From positions 3,165,501 to 3,229,500 of the forward strand of contig NZ_AP014627.1 of the NCBI RefSeq assembly GCF_001547895.1: a stretch of 64,000 nucleotides of DNA. Reading direction: 5' to 3'. The notes beneath the pieces are model-generated. The model was not told the DNA's origin. It saw nothing but the letters and a program-made list of their open reading frames with translations, and searched no databases. This DNA is from Pseudomonas sp. Os17. GTDB taxonomy: Bacteria > Pseudomonadota > Gammaproteobacteria > Pseudomonadales > Pseudomonadaceae. Of this stretch, positions 35,560 to 43,385 are shown one piece after another (position 1 is the first letter of the stretch; every line of letters starts with the position of its first letter). The position numbers were made by a program, and so were the translations under genes.

Positions 35560-37263
35560 ATGAGTGTCGTGAGCCTGCAACCCGCCGAGCGTATCTGGCT
35601 GAACGCCTACCTGCCGGGGGTGCCCAGCGATATCGAAGCCGACATCGACCGCTACCCGTCACTGCGGGAAGTGTTCCTCGAACACGTGGACAAGTACCGC
35701 CACCGGGTGGCCTACGTCAGCATTGGCACCGAGATGGGCTACGACCTGTGGGAGAAGCGGGTGTTCGCCTTCGCCGCCTGGTTGCAATCCAAAGGGGTGA
35801 AGAAGGGCGACCGGGTGGCCCTGATGATGCCCAACTGCCTGCAATACCCGATCTGTCTGTTCGGCACCCTGCTGGTGGGGGCGGTGGTGGTCAACGTCAA
35901 CCCGCTGTACACCGCCCATGAACTGCGGCACCTGCTCAAGGACAGTGGCGCCGAGACGGTGGTGATCTTCGAGAACTTCGCCCACACCCTGGAGCAGGCG
36001 ATGCCGGGCAGCCGCCTGAAGAACATCGTGGTGGCCGCCATCGGCGACCTGCTGGGTACCTTCAAGGGCGCGGCGCTGAACTTCGCCCTGCGCCACGTGC
36101 AGAAGCAAGTGCCCAAGTTCAACCTGCCGGGCTCGATCCGCTTCCCGGCGATGATGAAACTGGCCAGTGTGCTGGAGCACCGGCCGGTGGAGCTCAAGCA
36201 GGATGACATCGCCTTCCTGCAATACACCGGCGGCACCACCGGCGATGCCAAGGGCGCGATGCTCAGCCACCGCAACATCCTCGCCAACCTGATGCAGGCC
36301 AAGGCCTGGGTCGGCGATCAATTGGACGAGAACCAGCAGGAAACCAACGTCACCCTGCTGCCGCTGTATCACGTGCTGTCGCTGACGGTGAACTGCCTGA
36401 TGTTCATGTGCCTGGGCGGGCGCAACATCCTCATCGCCAACCCGCGGGACGTGAAGCGGGTGCAGATGATCCTGCGCAAGGAGAAGTTCAGCGGCATCGT
36501 CGGGGTCAACACCCTGTTCAACGGCCTGCTGGAAAACGAGGAGTTTCGCGGCCGGGACTTCTCCGACCTGAAACTGGCCATCGCCGGTGGCATGGCCACC
36601 CACACCGCCGTGGCCCGGCGCTGGAAGGAGGTCACCGGGGTGCCGATCATCGAAGGCTACGGCCTCACCGAGTGCTCGCCGGTGGTGAGCATCAGCCCGA
36701 TCGACATCGCGCGCATGCGCGAGGGCGATTTCACCGGGACCATCGGCGTGCCGCTGCCGTCGACCTGGGTGCGCTTCGTGCGCGAGGACGGCGAGCTGGC
36801 AGAACTGGGCGAGGAGGGCGAGCTGCAGGTGCGCGGGCCCCAGGTGATGAAGGGCTACTGGCAGCGTCCGGAAGAAACCGCCAAGGTCCTGGACCGCCAC
36901 GGCTGGCTGTCCACCGGGGATATCGGGGTGATGAACGAGCAGGGCTTCATCCGTCTGGTGGACCGCAAGAAGGACATGATCCTGGTCTCGGGTTTCAACG
37001 TGTACCCCAACGAGATCGAGGACGTGGTGGCCCTGCATCCGGGCGTCGCCGAGGTGGCGGCGATTGGCGTCGAGGATGGGGTGACCGGGGAGAAGGTGAA
37101 GATCTTCGTGGTGCGCAAGGACCCGAACCTGACCCAGGAGCAGTTGCTGGCCCACTGCCGCGAGTACCTGACCGGCTACAAGGTGCCGCGCTACGTCGAG
37201 TTCCGTACCGAAGAGTTGCCCAAGACCACCGTCGGCAAGGTCCTGCGCCGCGCCCTGCGTTAG
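35560..37263 (+). CDS. fadD: Long-chain-fatty-acid-CoA ligase
   Basis: A 567-residue acyl-CoA synthetase, ATP-dependent activation of fatty acids. The AMP-binding signature is QYTGGTTGDAKGAMLSHRN, followed by YGLTECSPVVS, LSTGDIGVMNEQGF, the LVSGFNVYPNEIED hinge and the C-terminal catalytic Lys region TTVGKVLRRALR. AAGGAG lies about nine bases before the ATG. It is last in the fadE-fabG-maoC-thiolase-fadD operon and supplies its substrate from fatty acids made from alkanes. Confidence 0.95.
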   Translation: MSVVSLQPAERIWLNAYLPGVPSDIEADIDRYPSLREVFLEHVDKYRHRVAYVSIGTEMGYDLWEKRVFAFAAWLQSKGVKKGDRVALMMPNCLQYPICLFGTLLVGAVVVNVNPLYTAHELRHLLKDSGAETVVIFENFAHTLEQAMPGSRLKNIVVAAIGDLLGTFKGAALNFALRHVQKQVPKFNLPGSIRFPAMMKLASVLEHRPVELKQDDIAFLQYTGGTTGDAKGAMLSHRNILANLMQAKAWVGDQLDENQQETNVTLLPLYHVLSLTVNCLMFMCLGGRNILIANPRDVKRVQMILRKEKFSGIVGVNTLFNGLLENEEFRGRDFSDLKLAIAGGMATHTAVARRWKEVTGVPIIEGYGLTECSPVVSISPIDIARMREGDFTGTIGVPLPSTWVRFVREDGELAELGEEGELQVRGPQVMKGYWQRPEETAKVLDRHGWLSTGDIGVMNEQGFIRLVDRKKDMILVSGFNVYPNEIEDVVALHPGVAEVAAIGVEDGVTGEKVKIFVVRKDPNLTQEQLLAHCREYLTGYKVPRYVEFRTEELPKTTVGKVLRRALR

Positions 37264-37306
37264 TTTCGAGGGCGTCCGAGGTTCTTCTGAAGATCGTCAA
37301 GCAAGG

Positions 37307-37404
37307 CCCTGCGGGCCTTTTCGCAGCCTCGCCGGGGCTCGGCAGCGGCTACCTCCACGGCGATCACTGTAGCCGCTGCCGAAGGCTGCGAACGGCCCGC
37401 AGGG
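37307..37404. repeat. Nested long inverted repeat between convergent genes
   Basis: Three perfect nested arms: CCCTGCGGGCC (37307-37317) with 37394-37404, TTCGCAGCC (37320-37328) with 37384-37392, and TCGGCAGCGGCTAC (37339-37352) with 37369-37382. It fills the gap between fadD and the convergent adaptor gene. The innermost arm resembles a common Pseudomonas intergenic repeat. Flanking imperfect direct repeats lie at 37267-37290 and 37417-37440. Likely effect: bidirectional termination or mRNA protection. Confidence 0.75.
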
Positions 37405-37462
37405 ACGCAAGTGTCCCGAGGGCGCTAGAGGTTCTTCGGGTGATAGCCGGGCAAGCCTGAAC

Positions 37463-38758
37463 CTACAAGGCGTTGGGCAGGCGGACCTGGCCCGGCTGCA
37501 GGCCGAACACTTCCACGCCCTCCGGGGTCGATTGGCCCACGCTCACCGGTACCCGCCGGCCTGGTTGATCGGCCGTTGCCCGGTATTCCACGCTCATGCC
37601 GTCGGCCTCGCGCTGGATCGCCGCTGGCGGCAGCACTATGGCCTGATCGTTGCGGTAGGTAATGATGCTCAATCGCGCGCTCATGCCCAGGCGGACGCGC
37701 TGCTGTTGTTCGCGGGTCAGCTTGGGCACCGACAGGGTCACCGGGAACTGCGCGCTGGCACCGCTGGCGTCCCCCGGCAGCGCCAGACTGCTGACGATGT
37801 CCACCTGGCCCTGGAGGCGCTCGCCGTCAAAGCCGTCACCGAGAATTTCCACGCTCTGGCCCTGGCGCAGCTGGTTGATGTCCAACTCCGACACCTTGCT
37901 GACGATCTTCAGTTGCTCGATGTTGGCCAGGCCGAACAGGGCCTGGCCCTGGCCGACCTTGCTGCCGGTCTGCACCGGCCCCGAGGCCGCCGCCGACGCG
38001 ATGGGCGTCAGGTTGAGCCCCGGCGCCGGGACCACGATTCCGGCAAAGGGGGCGACCACGTCCTTGCCCGCCAGCAGCGCGCGCAGGGCTTCGTACTTGA
38101 CCGTGGCATTGGTCAGTTCCATCTCGGCAATCTGGCGGAATTCACCCTTGCCCTGGTCCAGCGCCTGTTGCAGTTCACCCTGGGCCGCCGTCAGGTCCAG
38201 GCGCTGGCTCTGCAGCAGTTGCTTGAGATCGTCCAGTTCGTTGCGGGGAATGATGCCCCGGGCAAACAGGCTCTGGCTTTCACTGAGCTTGCGTTCGGAA
38301 TTGCTCACCGCCATCTGCGAGGCGCGCAAGGTGCGCCGGGCCCGGGTCACCAGGGCGCTGCTGTCCCAGTTCTGCAGTTCCTGAACGCTGCGCCGGGCCT
38401 TGAGCTGGGCTGACAAGGCTTCGCGCACCTGGATCTCGATCAGGCTGGGGTCCATCTTCAGCAGCGTTTGACCGGCCTCCACCCGCTGGCCCTGTTCCAC
38501 CAGACTGGCCAGAACGTTGCCGTCGAACGGCGCCGTCAGGCTGATGGTGCGCTGGGGCTCGATCTTGCCCACCAGGCCGATCTGATGAATCAGCGGCGTA
38601 GTGCTGACCTCGATCCAGCGACCCTGTTGCAGCGCCGGATCGTCCACGGCGCGGTAGTGGGTGAGGGCGACGCCGGCCACGGCCAGCACGATCAGGGCGG
38701 TGCCGCCGAGGAGGCCGCGCTTGCGCCAGTTTTTCTGCTCAGAAGTCGTTGAGCGCAA
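37463..38758 (-). CDS. Efflux periplasmic adaptor (HlyD/MacA-like)
   Basis: A 431-residue membrane-fusion protein joining the inner-membrane transporter to TolC. It has an N-terminal membrane anchor (GTALIVLAVAGVALTHY), lipoyl half-motifs (FDGNVLASLVEQGQRVEAGQTLLKMD and PFAGIVVPAPG), and a long coiled-coil hairpin between them. The best start is a TTG at 38758 that overlaps the TolC-gene stop by 20 bases; no ATG or GTG precedes the membrane anchor in this frame. Fourth gene of the exporter operon. Confidence 0.9.
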   Translation of the reverse strand: MRSTTSEQKNWRKRGLLGGTALIVLAVAGVALTHYRAVDDPALQQGRWIEVSTTPLIHQIGLVGKIEPQRTISLTAPFDGNVLASLVEQGQRVEAGQTLLKMDPSLIEIQVREALSAQLKARRSVQELQNWDSSALVTRARRTLRASQMAVSNSERKLSESQSLFARGIIPRNELDDLKQLLQSQRLDLTAAQGELQQALDQGKGEFRQIAEMELTNATVKYEALRALLAGKDVVAPFAGIVVPAPGLNLTPIASAAASGPVQTGSKVGQGQALFGLANIEQLKIVSKVSELDINQLRQGQSVEILGDGFDGERLQGQVDIVSSLALPGDASGASAQFPVTLSVPKLTREQQQRVRLGMSARLSIITYRNDQAIVLPPAAIQREADGMSVEYRATADQPGRRVPVSVGQSTPEGVEVFGLQPGQVRLPNAL

Positions 38759-40238
38759 TGTCCCAGGTCTCCAAGGTCGTGCCCAGGGTCAGATCCAGCT
38801 GGGTCTGGGCGTTGAGGTAGGCAATCAGTGCATTGAGGCGGGCGTTTTCACTGGTGCGCAAATCGCTTTCGTAACTCAGCACCTGGAAGTTGCTGGAGCG
38901 CCCGGCGCTGAGTTTTTCCCGTTCGATATCCAGCTTGCGCCTGGACAGTTCCACGGCGCGCTGGGCGATCTCGTACTGGCGCCAGCGGGTGCCCAGGTCG
39001 CGCACCACGTCACTGACGCTGCGCTCCAGGGCCTGGCGGGCATCGGCCAGCACCAGGGCCTGGTTTTCCACGTCGACCCGGGCATGCACCTCGGCCTGAC
39101 GGGTACTCAAGTCGCCGATGGGAATCTGCACCTGCACGCCGGCATAGCTGTCCCAGGTCCGTCCCGCGCCGTTGCCGCCGTCGTTGTCGTAACGGTTGCG
39201 CACCTGATTGGCGCCGGCCACCAGGGACACATCCCAGCGGCTCTGGTCCTTGGCGATGATCAGGTTGAGGTCGGCCTGCTGGCTGCCCAGCAATGTCGCC
39301 AGGTAGGTGGGTTGCTGGATCTGCGCCAGGCGCAGGGCGTCCTGCTGGTCGATGCTGACTTTCGCCGCTTGCAGGCCGTCGCTGGCGCGGATCCGGGTCG
39401 ACAGGTCCAGGGCCAGCAGGCGCAGCAGCGACAGGCGGTTGATGTCCACCTGATTGCGCGCCTCTTCCACCCCCAGCTCCTGGCTGGCGATGTCGGCTTC
39501 GGTCTGCACGATCTCGAACTCGGCCATGCGCCCGGCGGCGATCAGCGCCTTGTTCACCTGGAGCAGGGCATTGGCGCGCTTGAGGGCGTCCTCGACGATC
39601 GCCAGCTGTTCCTGGGCCCGCAGCAGTTCGCGGTAGGCGCCGATGATGTCGCTGATGGTCTGCGCCACGTTGGCCTTGAGGTTGAGGCGGTAGGCCTGTT
39701 CGTTGATCCGCGCCAGGCGCAGCGGCGCGGTGGTCACGTCCCAGCCGGCGCCCTTGAGCAGCGGCTGGATGATCGACAGGTCCAGGCCGTCGCGGCGGTA
39801 GTAGCCGGCCCGGTTGGCCTGGCTCAGTTCCTGGTGCCAGGCCATGTTCAGGCGTGTGCCGTATTCCCCCAGCAGGCTGGAGCTGGGATTGAGGGTGGTG
39901 TTGCGCACTCCGTCGTTGCTGCCCTTGTTGGCCCGGTAGGTGCCGCTGAGCAGCAGCTTGGGGTTGAAGGTGTCCTCCGACACCCGCAGGTCGAACTTCT
40001 GTGCCACCCGCTGCAGGTAGGCGCTGCGGATGCCACGGTTGTTGCGCAGGCCCAGGTAGACCGCATCGGCCAGGGTCAGCTCGGTCTGCTGCTGGCTCAG
40101 CAGCACGCTGCGTTCGTAGGCGCTGCGCAGGGTCGGGGCCGACGCCTGGCGGGCCACGTCCATGTCCCGGGAACCGGCCTGGCCCAGGGGGCTGAGCAGG
40201 CACAGCAGCAAGAGCGCGGCGCGTTGGCGATCATTCAT
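38739..40238 (-). CDS. TolC-family outer-membrane efflux protein
   Basis: A 499-residue outer-membrane factor. The signal peptide (LLLLCLLSPLGQAG) has no lipobox in place. Two repeats of the TolC fold are visible, starting at LTLADAVYLGLRNNRGIRSAYLQ and at DALRLAQIQQPTYLATLLGSQQADL, with long Ala/Gln/Leu-rich helices. It forms the outer-membrane duct for the exporter. Its start overlaps the permease stop by eight bases. Confidence 0.92.
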   Translation of the reverse strand: MNDRQRAALLLLCLLSPLGQAGSRDMDVARQASAPTLRSAYERSVLLSQQQTELTLADAVYLGLRNNRGIRSAYLQRVAQKFDLRVSEDTFNPKLLLSGTYRANKGSNDGVRNTTLNPSSSLLGEYGTRLNMAWHQELSQANRAGYYRRDGLDLSIIQPLLKGAGWDVTTAPLRLARINEQAYRLNLKANVAQTISDIIGAYRELLRAQEQLAIVEDALKRANALLQVNKALIAAGRMAEFEIVQTEADIASQELGVEEARNQVDINRLSLLRLLALDLSTRIRASDGLQAAKVSIDQQDALRLAQIQQPTYLATLLGSQQADLNLIIAKDQSRWDVSLVAGANQVRNRYDNDGGNGAGRTWDSYAGVQVQIPIGDLSTRQAEVHARVDVENQALVLADARQALERSVSDVVRDLGTRWRQYEIAQRAVELSRRKLDIEREKLSAGRSSNFQVLSYESDLRTSENARLNALIAYLNAQTQLDLTLGTTLETWDIALNDF

Positions 40239-41430
40239 CCCGCAGCGCCTCCACCGGTTGCAGGCGCGAGGCCGAGACGGCCGGGTACAGGCCGAAGAAC
40301 AGCCCGATCAGCAGGGTGCTGCCGATCCCCAGTGGCAGGGAGGTGCCGGCCAGGGAAAACTGCCAGCCGGAGAGGCGGGCATAGAGGTAGGCGGCGCTCA
40401 TGCCCAGCACCGCACCGGACAGTGCGCCCACGGCGGTCAGGGTCACCGCTTCGAGCAGGAACAGGTTGCGGATGTCCCGGCGCCGCGCGCCCAGGGCCAT
40501 GCGGATGCCGATCTCCCGGCGCCGCTCCGAGACGTTCATCAGCATCACGTTCATCACCCCGACGCCACCGCCCACCAGGGAGATGCCCCCCAGGGCCATC
40601 AGCAGGTAGCCGAAGGTGCGGCTTTGCCGGGTCATGCCGTCGATGATCTTCTGTGGCACCTGCACCTCGACGCTGCGCCCGGGCAGGTGCTGCTTCAAGG
40701 TGTCGCCCAGGGCCGCGGCCAGCCGGTTCATGTCCTGGGCCGGTGCCGCGCGGGCGATCAGGTTGCTGATCTGCGGGCTTGAGGAAATCCGCCGCATGCC
40801 TTCCAGGGGGATGAACAGGGATTCGTTGGTCTGCACCGGGATCAGCACCGCCGCCGGTTGCCTGGCGAGGATGCCGATCACCTGGAACAGGTAGTCGTTG
40901 ATGCGAATCCGCTCCCCCAGGCGCAGCGGGTCGTGGGGCGTGCTCAGGGCTTCGGCGACCTGGGCGCCGACCACCGCGTAGGTTTGCCCGCTGTCGAACG
41001 CCGAGAGAAAGCGCCCTTGCTGCACCTGCAGGCGCATGGCACTGGCCAGGGACGGGGTGCTACCCACCAGGTTGGCGTTGCTGGAGCGTCCGCGGTACAC
41101 CACCGGCCCGCTGAACAGCGCCACCGGGGCGATGTCCAGCAACTGCGGCAGGGCCTGGTGCAGGGCCGCCAGGTCGAGGAGCGGCGGCATGGGCGCGCGG
41201 CTGGCCGAGGAATCGGGAAATTGCACCGCCAGGGTGTCGGTGCCCATGTCCTGGAAGATCGCCGCGGCGTCCTGGGCGGCGTTATGGCCGATGTTGATCA
41301 GGGCTACCACCGATGAGCTGCCGATGACGATGCCCAGCAGGGCCAGGATCGAACGCTTGCCCAGGGTGCGCAGGCTGACGAAGGCTTCGTGCAGCAGCTG
41401 GCTGGCGCTCTGCTCGACCTTGAGGCTCAT
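40231..41430 (-). CDS. MacB/FtsX-type ABC permease
   Basis: A 399-residue permease with the MacB topology: one N-terminal membrane segment (KRSILALLGIVIGSSSVVAL), a large periplasmic domain of about 220 residues, and three C-terminal segments starting near GYLLMALGGISLVGGGVGVMNVMLM. The motif SERRREIGIRMALGARRRDI is diagnostic. Unlike MacB the ATPase is a separate gene, overlapping by four bases. MacAB-type pumps work as mechanotransducers that push periplasmic substrates, such as siderophores, lipopeptides or toxins, through TolC. The substrate here is unknown. Confidence 0.93.
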   Translation of the reverse strand: MSLKVEQSASQLLHEAFVSLRTLGKRSILALLGIVIGSSSVVALINIGHNAAQDAAAIFQDMGTDTLAVQFPDSSASRAPMPPLLDLAALHQALPQLLDIAPVALFSGPVVYRGRSSNANLVGSTPSLASAMRLQVQQGRFLSAFDSGQTYAVVGAQVAEALSTPHDPLRLGERIRINDYLFQVIGILARQPAAVLIPVQTNESLFIPLEGMRRISSSPQISNLIARAAPAQDMNRLAAALGDTLKQHLPGRSVEVQVPQKIIDGMTRQSRTFGYLLMALGGISLVGGGVGVMNVMLMNVSERRREIGIRMALGARRRDIRNLFLLEAVTLTAVGALSGAVLGMSAAYLYARLSGWQFSLAGTSLPLGIGSTLLIGLFFGLYPAVSASRLQPVEALRDE

Positions 41431-42131
41431 GCCGGGCAGACCTCCTGGACCACGCCGTTGGTCACGCGGATCTGCCGCTCCAGCCGCTGGGCGATGCCCG
41501 GGTCGTGGGTGACGATGATCAGGGTCACCTGGCGTTCGCGGTTCAGCGCCAGCAGCAGGTCCATGATGTCCCGGGCGGTGTGGCTGTCGAGGTTGCCGGT
41601 GGGTTCGTCGGCGAGAATCACCGATGGCTCGCCCACCAGGGCCCGGGCGATCGCCACGCGCTGGCGCTGGCCGCCGGAGAGGTCGGCGGGGCGGTGCTGA
41701 GCCCGTTGCCCCAGGCCCACCTGATCGAGCATGTGCTGGGCACGTTCCAGGGATTCACGCCGGGCCACGCCGCGGTAGCTCAGGGGCAGGGCGACGTTGT
41801 CCAGGGCGCTGAGGCGCGGCAGCAGGTTGAAGCTCTGGAACACGAAGCCGATCTGCCGGTTGCGGATGGCCGCCAGTTGGTCGGGGCTGGCGCGGAAGAT
41901 ATCGTGGCCGGCGAAGCGGTACTCGCCGCTGTCGGGCAGGTCCAGCAGGCCGAGGATATTGAGCAGGGTGCTTTTGCCGGAACCCGAGGCACCGAGGATG
42001 GCGCAGCTCTCGCCGGAGTCGATGGACAGGGAGACGTTCTTGAGAATGTGGAGCGGTTGCTCCGCCAGCCGATAGCTCTTGCCTATGCCTTGCAGGGAGA
42101 TAAAACCTGAGTCGATTATCGTCGCTGTCAT
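41427..42131 (-). CDS. MacB/LolD-type ABC ATPase
   Basis: A 234-residue ATPase. Walker A is GASGSGKST, the Q-loop FQSFNLLPRLSALDNV, the signature LSGGQRQR, Walker B ILADEPTGNLD and the H-loop VTHDPGIA, all typical of the MacB/LolD/FtsE class. First gene of the exporter operon ATPase-permease-TolC-adaptor on the minus strand. It is divergent from the PsrA-like regulator, 365 bases away. Confidence 0.94.
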   Translation of the reverse strand: MTATIIDSGFISLQGIGKSYRLAEQPLHILKNVSLSIDSGESCAILGASGSGKSTLLNILGLLDLPDSGEYRFAGHDIFRASPDQLAAIRNRQIGFVFQSFNLLPRLSALDNVALPLSYRGVARRESLERAQHMLDQVGLGQRAQHRPADLSGGQRQRVAIARALVGEPSVILADEPTGNLDSHTARDIMDLLLALNRERQVTLIIVTHDPGIAQRLERQIRVTNGVVQEVCPA

Positions 42132-42239
42132 CGCTTACCGCGCCGGCTGGCTCGACTGCTTGCTTGAATATCCACGGTGCGCAGGCGTCGCGTTGCGCGG
42201 GGTCCAGGGGCAAGGCCAAGCTCTGGTTTTTATTTATTG

Positions 42240-42258
42240 TTTTAAAAAATTGTTTGAA
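42240..42258 (+). promoter_or_regulatory. Candidate shared operator, copy D (exporter side)
   Basis: TTTTAAAA, four bases (AATT), GTTTGAA, with ATAGT after it. It lies about 110 bases upstream of the ATPase gene in the 365-base divergent region 42132-42496. TGTTTGAATAGT here parallels TGTTCGAACGGT in copy E. Apart from copies D and E the gap shows no gene. Confidence 0.45.
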
Positions 42259-42441
42259 TAGTAACTGCGTTCATCCTGGTGCGCCAGCCGTCTGAACCGG
42301 CTAATTGGGGGCTTTTCGAGGTTTTTTCGCGGCGACTGAAACACGGGGACCCGTGGGTCATAAAAGGTTCTTGCAGGCCGGCGTGCGTCCTTGGGGCGCT
42401 TGCTTTTAGGGCTTCTCGCGGGTATAAAAAATCAAATTTTT

Positions 42442-42461
42442 TTTTAAAACACTGTTCGAAC
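42442..42461 (+). promoter_or_regulatory. Candidate shared operator, copy E (regulator side)
   Basis: TTTTAAAA, four bases (CACT), GTTCGAA, and the perfect palindrome GTTCGAAC at 42454-42461 followed by GGTCAGT. It lies 36 bases before the TetR-family start, a position expected for autoregulation. Confidence 0.45.
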
Positions 42462-42496
42462 GGTCAGTTTTTTCACCCAGCAAAGGTTAGTCCTCC

Positions 42497-43252
42497 ATGG
42501 TCGCCAAGAAACTCAGTGCCCCCAATGTCACCAAGACCCGACTGCTGGAAGCGACCGAGGCATTGTTCATCAAGTACGGCTACGACGCCGTGCTGCTGCG
42601 TCAGATCACCGAGCGCGCCAAGGTCAACCTGGCGGCGGTGAACTACCACTTCGGCGACAAGGATTCGTTGATGAAGGCCCTGCTGATGCAACGCCTGGGG
42701 CCGCTCAACGATCAACGTCTGGAACTCTTGGCCAAGTGCGAAGAGCAGGCCGACGGACCGCTGGATTGCGAGACCCTGCTGGGGGTGCTTTTCGCTCCCG
42801 CCATGGGCCTGGAGCGCAGTGATGAAAGCGGTGGCCTGGAAGGCCGGTCGTTCATTCGTTTCCTCGGCCGGGTGTACAGCGATACCTCGCCATTCATTCA
42901 GGAATACCTCAAGGAACACTATCAACCGGTGTTCGAGCGCTTCTTCAAGGCCTTTGCCCTGGCGCTACCGGACCTGCCGCGCAACGAACTGGGGGTGCGT
43001 CTGCAGTTCGCCCTCAAGGCGATTTCCGGGGTCATGGCCGGCACCGAACTGCGCCTGCTGATGCAGGCCATGAGCCTGGGGCGTCCGGCCACCGATGCCG
43101 AAGTCATGGCCAAGCTGATCAGCCTGGTGTCGGCAGCGATTCGCGCCCCCATGCAAGATCCCGATTCCGAGCAGGCCCTGGAAAAGGTCTTGAACACCCA
43201 GCGCCTGATTCGTCAGCACAGCCAGTCCCTGGCCGGCATGATTCCCGCCTGA
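42497..43252 (+). CDS. TetR-family regulator, PsrA-like
   Basis: A 251-residue repressor. The N-terminal HTH reads TRLLEATEALFIKYGYDAVLLRQITERAKVNLAAVNYHFGDKDSL; the NLAAVNYHFGxK element and the following QRLGPLND are typical of the PsrA group, whose P. aeruginosa member binds long-chain fatty acids and derepresses beta-oxidation genes. A fatty-acyl ligand would fit the neighbouring alkane and fad genes, but this is inference. It is divergent from the exporter operon. The ribosome-binding site is weak. A strong hairpin follows the stop. Confidence 0.92.
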   Translation: MVAKKLSAPNVTKTRLLEATEALFIKYGYDAVLLRQITERAKVNLAAVNYHFGDKDSLMKALLMQRLGPLNDQRLELLAKCEEQADGPLDCETLLGVLFAPAMGLERSDESGGLEGRSFIRFLGRVYSDTSPFIQEYLKEHYQPVFERFFKAFALALPDLPRNELGVRLQFALKAISGVMAGTELRLLMQAMSLGRPATDAEVMAKLISLVSAAIRAPMQDPDSEQALEKVLNTQRLIRQHSQSLAGMIPA

Positions 43253-43258
43253 GCGGAC

Positions 43259-43298
43259 GCCACGCCTGCCCGCACCTCAGGGTGTCGGCAGGCGTGGC
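43259..43298. terminator. Strong hairpin after the TetR gene
   Basis: GCCACGCCTGCC (43259-43270) pairs perfectly with GGCAGGCGTGGC (43287-43298), and CACC/GGTG may extend pairing into the loop. It begins seven bases after the stop. No T-run follows, so it may end transcription only partly or protect the 3' end. Confidence 0.65.
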
Positions 43299-43385
43299 AC
43301 CCTCATTCAAACCATCAATATTGCTCAAGGCTGCGGCCACCATCTGCTAGGTTCTGCTCCTCGCATCTGCCCTGGAGCGCCCGGC

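Noticed and set aside
35659..37155. Minus-strand open frame of 498 codons opposite fadD
   Set aside because: His/Gln/Val-rich shadow frame; fadD motifs are unambiguous.
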